Positions 11,349 to 24,975 of a stretch of DNA of 64,000 nucleotides are shown piece after piece. The DNA is from Telopea speciosissima (taxonomy: Eukaryota > Streptophyta > Magnoliopsida > Proteales > Proteaceae), in the NCBI RefSeq assembly GCF_018873765.1, contig NC_057921.1, forward strand, positions 68,949,596 through 69,013,595, in the 5' to 3' direction. Every line of letters starts with the position of its first letter. The first letter of the stretch is position 1. Position numbers and translations under genes: made by a program. The notes under the pieces were generated by a model. That model saw only the letters and a list, made by a program, of their open reading frames with translations, was not told the DNA's origin and did not search any database.

Positions 11349-12392
11349 TATAAAATTTTTCATCTGCAATCTGAAGTTAGTGTAATGTGACGGCCAAAGA
11401 TTTTTCAAGATCTTGACATGCTGATATTTTACTCTCAGGAATTGTAATCTACCTTTTGAGGTAGACTGCTTGCACCATCAACCCTTGCAGGCACTCAACA
11501 TCCTTGTTTAATGTCAAGAAATATCTGTTGGTAAGGCTGTGCTGGTTTTGGACCATTACCTGTTCTTTCGATTTGGTGTTGTAAAAAATTCATTTTTTGT
11601 TGGACATTGTCTGAGCTCCAAGAAAATCAATCAATGTTGCTTTCTAATCTTTGCTTTTCTGTATCATATTGCTCTGAGAACGTTCAGCAATGAGTTATGT
11701 CATGCTTGCTTCTTATTCCCTTTCCATCATGCTCACGATTATCACAAGCATGGCAATTCAGATTAGTTCCAAATCTAGTAAATATGTAGTCATTATATAG
11801 TCATGGTCAAACTCTCAAATAAATCTTAAACGTTGTGTGTCATTATCAAGGTCTAAAATATTTTTGAAAAATGTATAGAAAATAAAATATAAATTTAATA
11901 GGAATCATTGAAAAACCAAAGGAATAGTTCATACATGATGGCTTATATGATTGAGATAAGCCTTTATGAAAGAATTCTAAAGTCTTGGACAAAATAATAA
12001 TAATAATAATGATGAGTTATTCAGAACTGATCTTAGAAGCTAATTTCATTTAAAAAGAAAATCGTAGAAGCTAATTCACCTTTAACAGAGTCTTGTAGAG
12101 GAATGAAGGGGAAAGTTTTCCCTTATTCTTTCGCCACCGGTGAATTTACTATGTGATTGGATTATTAGATCATTATAACACTCTCACCCCTAATGATGAT
12201 GTTGAAACCATCCCTCCCTTGAGTAATCCCCGGGTACCGATAGCCATGGCGAAGGAGGTGAAGGAAATCTCGGTCATGAATGAAGTTGAGGAATTAAAAT
12301 TTGTCAAAAACAAAATGATGGTATACTGTTCCGGGGGCACCTGATTGGCAAATACAAATAAGAAGGTTTTGGAGTTTGGACGCATGGAGAAG
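11349..12392. other. 3' flank of the Msp1-like gene and intergenic DNA
   Basis: The first few hundred bases are AT-rich and probably include the 3' UTR. Beyond that, no gene or repeat with definable ends was seen. Confidence 0.4.
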
Positions 12393-12538
12393 GGATCCAG
12401 CTCCTCTCCAGATAGCCCAGCGCGCAGAGAATATCTAGGAGGTATCCATCGGCTGGGCTGTATCGCACATATTCCGATGGTTGATTGGGCACAGCCCAAC
12501 CGTTGGGCGCTGGGTTTCCTGGAGAGGAGCTCGATGCA
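12393..12538. mobile_element. Foldback element with about 30-bp inverted ends
   Basis: The left end reads GGATCCAGCTCCTCTCCAG...CCCAGCGC. The right end is its near-perfect inverse, GCGCTGGG...CTGGAGAGGAGCTC. A smaller inverted pair (GCCCAACCGTTGGGC) lies near 12493. No coding capacity; a target duplication could not be fixed. Confidence 0.65.
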
Positions 12539-12883
12539 TGGAAAAGAGTGAAAAATTGGCCGGTGAAAGGGGGCCCCACCATGCTTTGATTTACTTCTAA
12601 TCCAACCAGAACTCCAGTTGTGGGGATTTTTAAAATCCCAGCTGTGTTCACTTCAGATGTTATAACCTTTTTGATTGATTAAAGCTAAAGGACATCATTA
12701 TTAGTATTAATGAAGAATTAATTAAGGTCAATTATTATGTTCCTTACCGACCCTACCCCCATCACCATCCATTCGTTGGCAAGAGCAGCAGACCCACTAC
12801 ATCCCCCATTCATTCCCATTTGATTTTAGAAGAAACTCGGTGTTTTCACTAATCATTATACTTTTTAGGGAAAATGATTTTTT

Positions 12884-13029
12884 TCTGGGAGCACAGCGTA
12901 TGCAAGCTCCTTCTTGAGTCTATCTCTATTCTGTCTTCTCTCTGTTCCCTTTGAAATGACAAATATACCCTTTTATTGTAGGAGGAGAGAGATAGGCTCA
13001 GGAACACTTGCATATGCTACACTCTCGGA
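12884..13029. mobile_element. Foldback element of the TCTGGGAG family
   Basis: The left end TCTGGGAGCACAGCGTATGC pairs with the right end read in reverse, TCCGAGAGTGTAGCATATGC. It shares GAGAGAGATAG(G/A)CTCA and the terminal sequence with the element at 16587-16691, so the two form one family. Absent from the homologous duplicate at 14.7 kb. Confidence 0.65.
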
Positions 13030-13151
13030 CAGAGGACTTGATCTAAAACTTTTATTACAAGTAGATTACTATTTAAGATTTATTTTCTCTTAAACTTTCA
13101 CTACAATTTATCTTTCTTAATTCTATATTTGCGTTTAGGCTCCAGGTTCTG

Positions 13152-13345
13152 TTTTTTTTTTTTTTTTTTTGATAGAAACAAAATCTATTAAAGGGAACGG
13201 ATTACACTCCTGGTCTTTGAAATATAATCAATAGAGACCCAGGGATCGAAGTTGGGCCAAACTATCCTATCCGTTAGCGATAGAACCCTCCTAGCAAGGG
13301 AATCTGCAACGGTAATCAAAGGAAAGACAAGGGAACAAAACTTTG
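13152..13345 (-). mobile_element. LINE 3' stub
   Basis: A 19-base T run (13152-13170) is the A tail of a minus-strand insertion. Upstream of it in that orientation the frame reads VADSLARRVLSLTDRIVWP and on to a stop, matching the end of LINE RNase H domains (VAD-LA motif). The 5' border and target duplication are not clear. Confidence 0.65.
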
Positions 13346-13583
13346 AAATTGGTACCTCACAAATTCCAAATTATTCATTATTTGATTATTTAATTTCACT
13401 TTACTTTGCATCCAAATCCCTTTAGTTTTGAAAGTAAAATTAAATATCACATATGAAAACTATCATAATTAAATATAATAAAAAATTTAAGTATTTTATA
13501 CAATCGTGTTATATAATGATTACAAAAATTCTTTTTTTTGGTTTGAAAATTTTAGTTCTCTTCCCTATACTTCCCTTGCAACC

Positions 13584-13677
13584 AAATGGAGCCTTAGGAT
13601 TTCAAGAATCAAAATCAAATTGGTCAAAGCAAATGGAGCCTTAGGATTTCAAGAATCAAAATCAAATTGGTCAAAGC
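13584..13677. repeat. Exact 47-bp tandem duplication
   Basis: A unit beginning AAATGGAGCCTTAGG occupies 13584-13630 and is repeated without change at 13631-13677. Identity suggests a recent slippage or repair event. Confidence 0.9.
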
Positions 13678-15003
13678 AGTTGATTTGGATTCCTACTTCT
13701 GTTATTTGCAACTCACCCCTCCCTTCCTTCCTTGCATTTCATATATATAATACACAATGCATATTTTGCCTTTGGAGGACAATGATCCCCACATCAACTA
13801 TGCGGGAATCACTTTCACGCACACTTTCTCTTCTCTTTGACATGTGGATCTCTTGTATATGAATCATGTGATCTCCTTCCGTGTGGGCCCACATTGACTG
13901 GGCATCTAGATATCATCTCACACCACCAATTTGTCAATCCCCCTACCTTCTACCTTTTATTAAATCTGTTATTTTTAATGGAGGTTAAGCGATTCTCTCG
14001 TTGTCTTTAAATTTTTATTTTTTTTCATTTTTGTAAGAAATGAATCACCTACTTGAAGATAAAAAAAAAAGACTCGAAATAATTATCATTACTCAAAAGA
14101 TTACATGTTCTAAATACACTATAGATGTATCATTCAGATAATTTATATAATTGCTTTGAGTGTATACCCGTGCCTACCATGTGATATAATGGGGTTAGCA
14201 GGGAAAGTAATCAATTACTGCCCCTGTGAAAAAAAATCCACTCTATCACCAGATACAAATACAAATACAAATACAGCTAGGGTTATCAGGTAGACAACTT
14301 CGTATACTTTACTTGTTCCAAAGAGATCAAGTAACTATCCATCTCCACCAATATCGTAGAATTAGCTTTTTCATTTATTAGATAGATACATACCCTTGTG
14401 GCTTTGACCTTTTCATTTAAGTAGGTCACCATGCCCAAACCAAGCAGTGATGAGTGGACAGGGAAGAAGGAGAATAGGAGAGAAGGCAGTTATAGGGCTG
14501 CCCCATCCCATACTCCCATTGTCCAACTTTCAGTTTCTCTACTCATTTATTGTCCTATGGCTTTGGCCAGGTCATATATTAGCTTTTTCATTTATTAAAG
14601 CTAATGGACATCATTATTAGTATTAATGAAGAGTTAATTAAGGTCAATTATTATGTTCCTTACAGGACCTACCCAGTACCCCAATCACCATCCATTCTCT
14701 TGCAAGAGCAGCAGACCCCACTACATCCCCATTCATTCCCATTTGATTTTAAAAAATTATTAAACATTTATTACTAGTAGATTACTACTTAAGATTTCTT
14801 ATCTCTTAAACTTTCACTACAATTTTTCTTTTCTACTTCTACATTTGCAACTCACCCCCTCCCTTGCATGTCCTATAGATAATACAAACTGTATATTTTA
14901 CCTTTGGGAACCTATAGACGGTGTGAGAATCTCTTTCACATATTCTCACTCTTCCTGCACATTCTCCCTTTTCCTTGACATGTGAGTCTCTTGAATACGA
15001 ATC

Positions 15004-16586
15004 TTGGGGGTATAGGAATTGCCCAGCCCATGCAAGCAGTGATGAGTGGACAACGAAGGAGACTAGGAACGGGGGATCATATATCAGTTATAAAGCCAAA
15101 TGTTCTTTGTGCTGGGGGAAGGGGGAACAAGCTGCGCCCAGACATATGGGGTGGATGAAATGACCACCTTGCCCCCCTGAATGATGGGCCCATGTGGCAC
15201 AGAGAACATCAGCCCTAGTAATTATTATAATTCTCTTACAGTGCAATATTGAAGGGAGTATGGCTGGCCATCCCAGAGTCTCACCGTCCCGCTTTCAATT
15301 TCTCTACGCATTGTTGCGAAACAAAGGAAAGGAAAGGAAAGAAAAGGAAAGCGTATGAGCAATATTGGTCCCAAGACTACTCCAATGCCACATCAAACTC
15401 AACTTTGAAAGTCTGAAAATGGTGAACCAACGGTCCAATGCACATGAATGATAATAATTGAGTTCATCACTTTTCCTGTAGATTGTCTCCCAAAGCTTTA
15501 TTAAGAAAGAGAGAAAGAAAGAAAGCTGCTATAGTGCTGTGCCCTGCTGTGGGCATTATTGCTTCTTGCATATTTGATTCAAAGCATGGGCAATGCAGTT
15601 GTCTCCTTCTGCTGCTGGCCAAGGCATGCAGGACTTGGTCCAAGTCCAACCCTATAATGTCTATAGTAGGAATTTAAAACACCAATCCGGATCAGTGTAG
15701 GCTGATTTTGATCTAGATTTGGAATCAAAATATTCTTGGTATCTAGGGTTTTTTCGTATGAGAATCAGATGAGCCAGATCGCTCGGAATCGAGATTGATC
15801 AGCCTACACCGCCCATCAAATCCTGATTCTATGTGAAAAGCACCACCATGAAATCATGAATCATAACATTAATTTGATGCATTGTGAGGATCAGCCAATT
15901 TGGTTGATTTTTCTCTCTTGACTTAAATGAGGCCTTTGAAGTGTTCTGCATCTGTTTTTCAATTCGCCCATATGATGATATGATATTATCTTAGTCACTT
16001 TTGTGTGATGATCCATGGTGGTACTTTTCATCTTTTGATTTTTGAGTTCTTAACTTGGAAGGATATTCTTCAATATTTCTGACCGGGCAGGAACTTGAGA
16101 GGAGAAAAATTCGTGGAAGTAGGCACTTCAGATATTAAGAAACAGTTTACCAATTGCTCTCTTATTTTCAGAAACCTTTACATTAATGTCTGTAATCTCT
16201 CTCTCTCTCTCTTAATTCTATGGAAAAAATGATTTGAAATGGGCATTATGGTAACGTCATCCAATAAAATGGTTATTTAATATTCTTTCCATGGTGGATC
16301 TCTAGACCACCAATCCAATCTTTGACCAGCAAACCAGATAAGCTTTTGCCTTTTTTTTTTTGTTTTAACATGTTGGAACATTTTGTGTTAGCATTATAGA
16401 TTTAGTGGCTTTTTGGCGACAAATCTCCTGTCATGGTCCTCTTTAGTCTATTTTTAGCTTTTCATTGAGACACATAAGTATCAGCCAAAACTTGGATTGC
16501 TTTCACAAGCCCCAACACACACACACACCCACACCCGCACAAAGAAAGAAAGAGAAAACTTATTTCATATATATGTTATGGGTTTA
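15004..16586. other. Intergenic, no gene seen
   Basis: Contains a weak foldback (GTGTAGGCTGAT near 15700 against ATCAGCCTACAC near 15800) and a (TC)n run near 16197. No protein or RNA gene was recognised. Confidence 0.4.
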
Positions 16587-16691
16587 TCTGGGAGTGTGGC
16601 CTCCTCAAAACGAGGGGGCAGAGGTGTCGTTTCATATGGAGAGGAGAGAGAGATAGACTCATGGAATACTGGCGTAGACCACACTTCCAGA
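16587..16691. mobile_element. Foldback element, second copy of the TCTGGGAG family (105 bp)
   Basis: TCTGGGAGTGTGG at the left is the inverse of CCACACTTCCAGA at the right with one mismatch. Its interior shares the GAGAGAGATAGACTCA segment with 12884-13029. Confidence 0.65.
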
Positions 16692-19600
16692 CACAAAACT
16701 TTCTCTCATTCCTTATATATTGATATGATAAAAATCTCATCCTACATGGATTTTTTTGTGGACGTACAACAAATGTATTATTCACAAGTGTCATGAATCA
16801 GACTAAACTTAGACCATGAATATTTATTTTTTTGAGGTGGAGTGGACTCACTAGGATTTTCGAAAGGGAAACCTTGAGTTGAGTTGAGCCAATGAATTTT
16901 TTAAATTAAGATTTTTATTTTTTCTTCAAAATTTAGAGTAAATTTGAACCAGAAGAAGAGCAGCATGATGCAACACCACCTTTATTATTATTGTCTTGTT
17001 TCATCGATCCGTGGATGCCAAACTGCCAATTTATGATCAAGATCATCTTCATGAATTAGTTGAATTGTATCGGTTGAGATGATTTGAGCTTGAAATTTCA
17101 TGATCGATGATGATAATATATATATATTTTGTGTCTCTCAGTTTTAAGGTAAGTGTCCGCATTCTATTGGTCAATACATATCTGTGTCATGCACCAAAGC
17201 TTGATATTTATATATATGGCATTGATTTGGTCAAAAAAAATAAATTTTTTTATATTAAGAAGTGAGCTATTGATCCGGTATACTGACTAATTCAAAATAT
17301 CGAGACTGACAAGTGGCATGGTCATATGAGAACTACGAGAGAGTCGTTTAAGGTGATATGGTCAATCCCAATAGAGGCCTTGGGATATTCTGGTTTGAAT
17401 GAAAGATTTGATCTAGATTAAAGAAGTTAAAGGAACCAGGGACAGACTTAAATTAATCATATAAGTGAAGTAGTAAGTAAAGACATGCATAAGTTAGGTC
17501 TCGTTTCTTATATGATATCAAACATAATTGATTGGAGAGCAAGGATCCTTGTAGCAGATTGACCCCATCTAGTTAGCAGTATACCCAATATCGTGTTTTA
17601 TAACATTGGTCAGTCTCTCGTAGATCAGAATCAGCCATAACCCATCTGAACCTTAGAAACCATGTATGGATCGCTCGGTCCGAAATGGTAGGAATCGGGA
17701 TTAAACTGAGACCGCTTTTGATTCGAATTGGTCTATTCACCGGATCTGATTTCGTTGCATGTGTGGGAGGCTTAATACGTTTGAGGTGAGCATATTCAAA
17801 ATGGTAAAATGGTAAGCGATTGAGCGTTGATTTGACACCAAATTAAAGTAATTATTTTTTGATAAGACAAATTAAAGTATTTATTAGTAGAGCCGTAGTA
17901 CTTTGACTTAGTACTTCTAGTACTATTAATGTTGCTGTGATGGGAAAAGAATATGTTTTAAAGATAGGAGGAAGGCATGCATGCATGCATGGCCCAGGCT
18001 TGCTTTGCTTATATATATGGTTCTATCATCATTCATCATTCATCCATTCATGTATGTATGCATGCATGCATGCATGGATCTTATGGATCTTGTAAAGGGT
18101 TAAATTTAGCCTTAGTTTACTACAAAGATGCAATCGCAGTTTATCAAGAACTCATGGATCACAATCTTCTCCAAATTAGAGTCATAGTCAGCAAACATAT
18201 ATAGACTATTTAATTAATTAAAATTAATAGAGAATAAATTAAAAACCATTTAACCATTTGGATGGATGAAACGATGCAAAAGCATTAATCAGCAGATTTT
18301 CAAGAGGCTAATTTGGAATTGAAGAAGTCCTTGGAAAACAAATGCTAACCTCACCTATTGCACCTATTTCTCCTCATGAATTTGTCAAAATGACCATTCA
18401 TTGGCATGGAAAATATATTTTGTTTTTGAGAAAAATAAATAAAAAAACACATGTTTTTTATTTATTTATTATTTTCTCTTTTATTTTTAACCATGTGGGC
18501 TCAGGTAAATGATATTTAATTAGTGGGAGAGAATCCCCAACAGTAACACCATCAGCTTGTGGAATCCTTAAAAAAATTATTAGAATATTCAAAAATGAAA
18601 ATTTCAAATTATTAAATTATTTATATTTTGTTTAATTTTAATCAAATTACCCAAAATAAAGATAGATATTAATAAAATTACCCGAAACAATATCGGGTTT
18701 TATTCCCAACTCCCTCTACCTCCACTTCTCTGATCACCACCATTTCCAACCTCACTCATTTGAGAAAACCAAGGAGAGAGATGGGGCTGAGGGAGAAAAT
18801 GAGAAAGAGGAGAGACTAATGCAAAGAGAAAAGAAGGGTGGAGCAAAGGCCAAAAATGTCAAAAAACGTGGATCAATGTGAAAGCAGCTGGCACATCTTT
18901 ATTTTGAGTAATTTCTATCCTAAATTAGAATTTATTTAGAAGTAATTCTAATAAATGATAAGTTGTAAGAAAATTGATTGTCTAGACACATGAATTGGGT
19001 ATTTAAGGGGATAGAGTGGTCATTTCGTCAACCCCATGTGTCTGGGCGTAATAAACTAAGATATAATTAAATGTAATTTCTCTTGATTGATTGTATTGAA
19101 GATTACAAGTATGTATATGTATAGATATAAAATGTACATAGATAGATTGATCTATGTTTGGTATGTACAATAGATACAATGGATATGATGGATTGTAAAT
19201 GATTCTTGGCAATTAACTGAGGTGGAAGATCAGATCAAATATTGGGTTTTCAAGTTTAAAAAAAAATCCAATATTTGATCAATAAAACGCAGCATGCACC
19301 TTTGGTACAGTTCAAAAAAAACTAATTAATAAAATTAAAAATAGATTTAAAATACCTTAGAACTAGTAATAAATATGACTTTAGATAGAATTGATGCAAA
19401 AAAAAAAAAAAAAAAAAAATCTATATAACCTGTGTGTTTTTGATAACTCTATATAACCGACTATATTATAAAGTTGAATAGAATTGATGCAAGAAAAACG
19501 AAAAAGAATCTATCAAACCGACTATTATAAAGTTAGAGTTGAATTGATACGATATGACAGTGTTTCATTAGGAATCGTGAGTGTCATACATCACTTCTTT

Positions 19601-21515
19601 TGTGAAATTGTCAAAAACCCCTCAATATCTATTTGACAATTTGTAGTGGTGGTGGGGCCGGCGGCAGCGGCAACGGCAACGGTGGTACTAAAAAATTGTT
19701 AGAACAGAAAAGAAGAGAAGAAAAGAGACTAGAGAAACAGAATATATATTATAGCATCCCCTTTAATGCAGACCAAAACAAAAAGCATATGAGAGAGTAA
19801 GGTCAAGAGAGAGAGAAAGAGAGAGAGAATCAAAACTGTCAAATATGGATTAGGGATTGGACGGCTTCACATCAGTCTCCCTCTTCTCTTACCTCCTCTC
19901 ACAAAGTCACAAGTCATTCTCTGCATGGCTTTTGTCAGTTTCGCCCATTCTTTGTATAAAGTTAGGGGTATAAATGAATAGTCAAAATTCGTTTCTGAAT
20001 TTGTTCGATAGCTAATCGAATGTGGATGCAGATATAGTACTATCCGAGTCGTATTCGATTCATGATACGAATTAAAAGCGGCAAGTTGGAGAGCTGAAGT
20101 TGGATCCACCGTTAAGTTGGGTCCACCGTTGAGAATTTATTGTAAACATTAGAAGTTAGTTAAATTGACTAATTGTTGGTCATTAGATTGTATTAAATCC
20201 AACGGTAGAGAAGGGATATAATTTTTAGTTGTTAGGTTCGATCTCACCAAATAGAGAGGGGTCTTTTTCCTATAAGATTCATTTTAAAATTTCCTTCTTA
20301 TTCAAAGTTCTCACAAGAGCGACAAATTCAAAACTGTTATTGTAAACTCCCCCTTCTTCTCCTGCCCTCTTGTGTTGTGAGCTAAAAAGGTAGCTTTCAC
20401 CAAATGGATTCATTCATTTGAGTCATATATCACTAGATATCACTAGGATATTTAACTTTTCTTAAATTAGTGGAGTGCCCACCCCCATACAACACGGGTT
20501 CACATTTCAACAAAAGCTTATCCTAAAGTCTATCCAATCAATTTGTATCAACCAAATACCTTGCAAAGGTAACAAAGAAAAAAACATATAATAATTAAAA
20601 ATGAGTAGTATTACTATATATGATAATTGGAAAAAGTCTTTCCTTGTATCTATCTCTCTTCTTCTCGCAAAAAATAATTTTGCTATTAAATTATCATATA
20701 TATGATACTATTTTATTGCACCTTATTATGGAGCTCCCCTACATCGTTTGCTCAAAGAATCCTCTCCCATGATTATAATTATCATTTTGTCTTTATGGTA
20801 GCTAGGTAAGGTTAGATAATCGACTTATGAACTCTTACCTTCGAAGGGATGCAAAAGTTGTAATCCTTATTTTATAAGATTGTTTATGGATTTGCGGTTG
20901 TGTGAGAGTGAAAATTTCCATTAATTAATGTGTAAATTGACAAGACAAGAAAAGCACCATAGGAAAGGAACTAGGGAAAATAACAAATCTTTTGAATTGT
21001 AGATCATAATCTTCAATATAATTTAAACTCGGGCACATAAAAAGAAAGGGAAAATCGACTTTAGACTCATAAGCTGTACGGTTTTGGTTTCCACTATTGG
21101 AAAAACCAAAATTTTTTTTTCACTACAAGGTAAGTGATGAAGATTATTTTACAAAAAATATACATGAATAGACGATAAGATCAACATCAAAAGGAAAAAA
21201 AAATACATGAGCAAAACTAACAAAAATTAACCACTTTCAACATTGTCAATAGTAGATTGCAAGAGCCAAGAGATTATACATGTAAAATTACCTAACCCTA
21301 CTTAGACATCCTAACAGGTAATTGAATGGATAAGGTAATATAACTTTTACCCTAACCCTAAACTTAAAAAGTAAGACCTTCTTGCCCATCCATTTTCTTT
21401 ACTCTCCAAAGTCCAAACTAGTGGCATGTTGAGGGGAGTAAATGAATATGTGTTGCCACTCCAAATTTTAAGATCAGTTTGATGTCCCATCAACTAGTGG
21501 CATCACCCATAGTTT
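16692..21515. other. Long AT-rich intergenic stretch
   Basis: No coding frame or RNA gene was recognised. It contains A runs (near 19400), (GCATGC)n self-complementary runs at 17975-17991 and 18057-18075, and a GGC/GGT-rich patch near 19650. These look like simple sequence. Confidence 0.4.
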
Positions 21516-21712
21516 TCTCAATTAGGATCCTCTACTTCCACTCTGCCCGTACTGTCGTGTGTGTCCCATACACAGCAAGATGCAAAAAGATCACCTTACC
21601 TTTGCCCGAGCGTCTTGCCCGAACGTGGATAAGGCGGTCTTTACCACCTTACTGTGTGTAAAGCACACGACAGTAGGGACAGGGCAGAAGTAGAGCATAT
21701 GGATCCTAATTT
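21516..21712. mobile_element. Palindromic foldback element (TAAGGCGGTCATTG family)
   Basis: Ends ATTAGGATCCTCTACTTC and, inverted, GAAGTAGAGCATATGGATCC. The core has CACCTTACC, a near-palindromic CGAGCGTCTTGCCC and GATAAGGCGGTCTTTACCACC. The same end and core sequences recur in a cluster at 53.6-61.2 kb, so it belongs to that family. Its target duplication is not clear. Confidence 0.7.
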
Positions 21713-24084
21713 TTCTATGAAGCCCAAAAATAATAATACTTTATCTTCTTCTCTTTCTCAAAAAATTAAGTAAAAATAAAAAAGAAAAAGGTTGGCACAG
21801 TTGGGTCAATATTACTTATTAAAAATATTCTTATGAATCTTTAATGAGAATTCAAATAGAAGTTGGAACAATTAGGTGGCCAGTTGTCACCACTTTGCTT
21901 ATATGCCAACCAACAAACAATCCTTCTTGGTTGTTTGTTCAATCAACAATTAGCAATCAAGCTCAAATGTTGTTCACATCAATAATCTCTCTCTCTCTCT
22001 CTCTCTCATTGTTAATAGGGTAATTGGGTTTATGGGTTATGATTTGCATGTCTAGTTCCACATCTTTCCCTTGTATGGAGTAAAATCAAAGGGCAACTTG
22101 GGTTTTTCACTCTATATATACATATTAAGAACAAATGCTGACATAGAAAAGGGAGGAGAGGAAGGGGGAGAATAAATGCTGCAGTCCTCGTACTTGAGAT
22201 TGCATTGTTAATGTATTAAATATAATTTTTCCACCAACCATGGTAGTTAGTATTAAATATGTTCAAATAAGTAGCTTGCTTTTAAAAAAAACAAAATTAG
22301 TAAAGTTTGTTTAGCCTCTAATCACAGCTCACAACAATCTCCCACCGCTAGATATGGGAAATTAATAAAAGGATCCAATCTTTTTCCATAGAAAAGAAAA
22401 AAGCCCCAATCTTTGGAAATATTATTATAAGAATATGTAAATTAAACAATGCAGAGACATACTTTCTCATTCAACTTCTTGTCAGGAAATAGCTTCCACC
22501 ATCTGCATCAACCTATCATCACATATTACATAATATTCTAATTTTCCAGGGCCACCATTACCTACTAACCAACCAGTTGGCAAAGAAGATCTCTCTCTCT
22601 CTCTCTCCATATATATATATATATAAGGTGGGGAAGTTTTTCACTTTCAGAAAAGCTTTGAGGCTTCAGGTTCCATAAAATTCAAAGTTATATGCCATTC
22701 CACCTTATAAAATGCTAAAGAAAAAGAAAAGAATTTCACCTTTTTTTTTCTCTAAAGGGTTTTGCTAGCATCATAAGAATCTTAATTGAGGACCATTATA
22801 CTCTAATGCCAACACATTTTGGGTATTATAGCTGTACTTAAATAATAGAGAAAAATAAAAACTATTCTTTAAAGAGTTGATTGGGTCTCATAATTCTAAT
22901 GACACTAAAAAGAACTCCGCGTACAAAAAACTTATGTAGGCTCCATCTCTGGTTGTAAGGGAAATAAAGAGAAGAGATGTGAAATTAAAGCAAACTAAAA
23001 TAAAAAATTTATAATCATTATATAACATGGTTGTGTAATTATTCGAACAGGATTCTAAATTTAATTATTAAATTTTGTTATATTTTACAAGCAAAATCTT
23101 TGAATTTAAGAAGGTAAATAAAGATTTCATTTGAACAATTTTAGTACCATATTTAGTAAGAATTTAAGGTAATTTATATAATCATCGTTACAAAAGTTTT
23201 CACTTTTTTTAATTGATTTCACTTTTTTTCATTCCCTTCACTTTCAATGAGATGGAGTCACAGTATAATGTAAGCATAAAAATAAATAAATAAAAAATTT
23301 GTCTCTAGATTGAAGTAGTAAAATATGTCAAATACTTTTTATACACTCAGATTAACCACATATCAAATTTCATATTTTTAATTCAATTAAATACTCTCTT
23401 GTATATTATAGTAGATATCTTTTTCTCATTATAATATTAATATGTATCTTCGTGTGTGTCCATGCCCAACTACTACACAACCCTGTTGTGTATCCTCCAT
23501 AAGAGTCTACTAGACCATTAAATTTGGACCCCTTTGTTATGCCACTTGAGTCCTTTGCCTGTGGGTGTGTAAGAACGATCCCTACCATACTACCATGGAG
23601 GTGGCCCGTGGGCTCCCAAATTTATCACCAAATGTTATAATTTCTTAGAGAGTGTCATATTATAGAAACTTAAATATTTGACAATCATATTTTCGGTTAA
23701 AGAAGGAAGAGTATTGAAATCTTTTTTCTTTTTGGTAAGAAGGAAGGGTATTGAAATCAAATCAATATTTAAAGGTAAAATTTTGTAATTATTACCTAAA
23801 TTATCATGTAATTAATTTCAAAATATTGTAAATCTGATTAATAATTTTATATTGTTACAATCATTTTTATTTTTTTTTTGAAAAAGAATACGAAAATTAT
23901 ATTTTAAAAATTATGGGAGAAAGAATGCTAACTAGTGACGCGGCTTGTAACTACACCCATGCTTGCTGCACATGAGATGACCAACACACCCCTAAAAAGA
24001 TAGAAAGGACCAGGGATGTACCGGTCATTCACGTACAACTATGCTCGGGCACAGGTACACCCTGGCACTGATTGGCGTTCCTTT
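21713..24084. other. AT-rich intergenic DNA
   Basis: Simple (TC)n and (AT)n runs (near 21985 and 22590-22626) are present. No gene was recognised. Confidence 0.4.
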
Positions 24085-24088
24085 TCCC

Positions 24089-24100
<12 letters not shown>

Positions 24101-24121
<21 letters not shown>

Positions 24122-24407
24122 TTTTTGACACAAAAACCCCGCAGAGGGGGAGACAGTTTATTCTTCCTCAACGGGGGAAAAAATTTGGTTACAATAAACG
24201 CGAGAGACTCAGGATATGAGTTCTCCCACCGACCAAACTCAGGAAAACAAACAGCCCATTTAGCAATATTATGGGTACAAAAATTATACTTTCTTGGAAT
24301 AAAGAACAACTCATAAGTCATAACTATGGAAGTCTTGTTGAAGATGCCTAATATATTGGACAAGAGACAAGATCGCCAAATTTGACAGTCGATCGGAATG
24401 AACAATA
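24101..24407 (-). mobile_element. 5'-truncated LINE end with target duplication
   Basis: Minus-strand translation gives NIAKWAVCFPEFGRWENSYP, the terminal RNase H tail of a plant LINE, closely related to the copy inside the MYB intron at 48946. An (AT)n/T run lies on the left, the 3' end of the insertion. TCCCATAAATTATATA (24085-24100) and TCCCATAAATTACATA (24408-24423) form a 16-bp target duplication with one mismatch. Confidence 0.8.
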
Positions 24408-24975
24408 TCCCATAAATTACATAATCATAATTATATTTTTAGAAAAAATACAAATCGATTTCACTTTCCTTCCTTTTACTTTATTTTTTTATTTTTGGGT
24501 AAAAGTGTACAACATCCCTTTTACTTGGTCACCACCTGACCAACTGTTCATCAACCAAACACTTTTGATCCCAATAAAATATAATTCTTGGTGTCCATGT
24601 TTTTCTCCAGAGTCCATATTGGTGATCCCTGGACCCTGTGTTCTCCGCCATTGACCGATTAAACTCGCCGCCAAGAGCTGTCTCACGAGTCACGAACGCC
24701 ATTAAAAGGGATTGATCGTTCGTTCAAGAAGCTTTATTCTTACTTATCTCTCTCACTCGGACCCTTCTACTGTATCTCGTCGAAGGAAATTCCATGGATT
24801 TTCGTGAACGAAGAAGAATCTCAACTCTTCCAACTGTCTGAGACAAATTGCAACTCCGAATTTCTGAGCTCTTCTCATCGAGCTCATGAGTTGTCTCACG
24901 ATGCAATAAAAGCTTCTACTTCTCCTCCGACGATTCTGAGGACAGCAATTCGGAGTCCGGGTATCGATCGGAATC

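Larger units (their letters stand above)
12675..15003. repeat. Old direct duplication (12675-13870 and 14590-15003)
   Basis: 12681-12836 and 14596-14755 are clearly homologous, sharing GACATCATTATTAGTATTAA, CACCATCCATTC and AGAGCAGCAGACC. Homology resumes at 13040-13135 with 14760-14840 and at 13700-13870 with 14836-15003. The left copy is lengthened by two insertions: the foldback element at 12884-13029 and the LINE fragment plus tandem repeat at 13152-13677. No gene lies in either copy. Confidence 0.75.

Noticed and set aside
17975-18075. GCATGC runs as RY regulatory elements
   Set aside because: Self-complementary simple repeats with no seed gene nearby.
21290-21365. CCCTAACCCTAAA words as interstitial telomere repeat
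   Set aside because: Only two or three imperfect units; too short.
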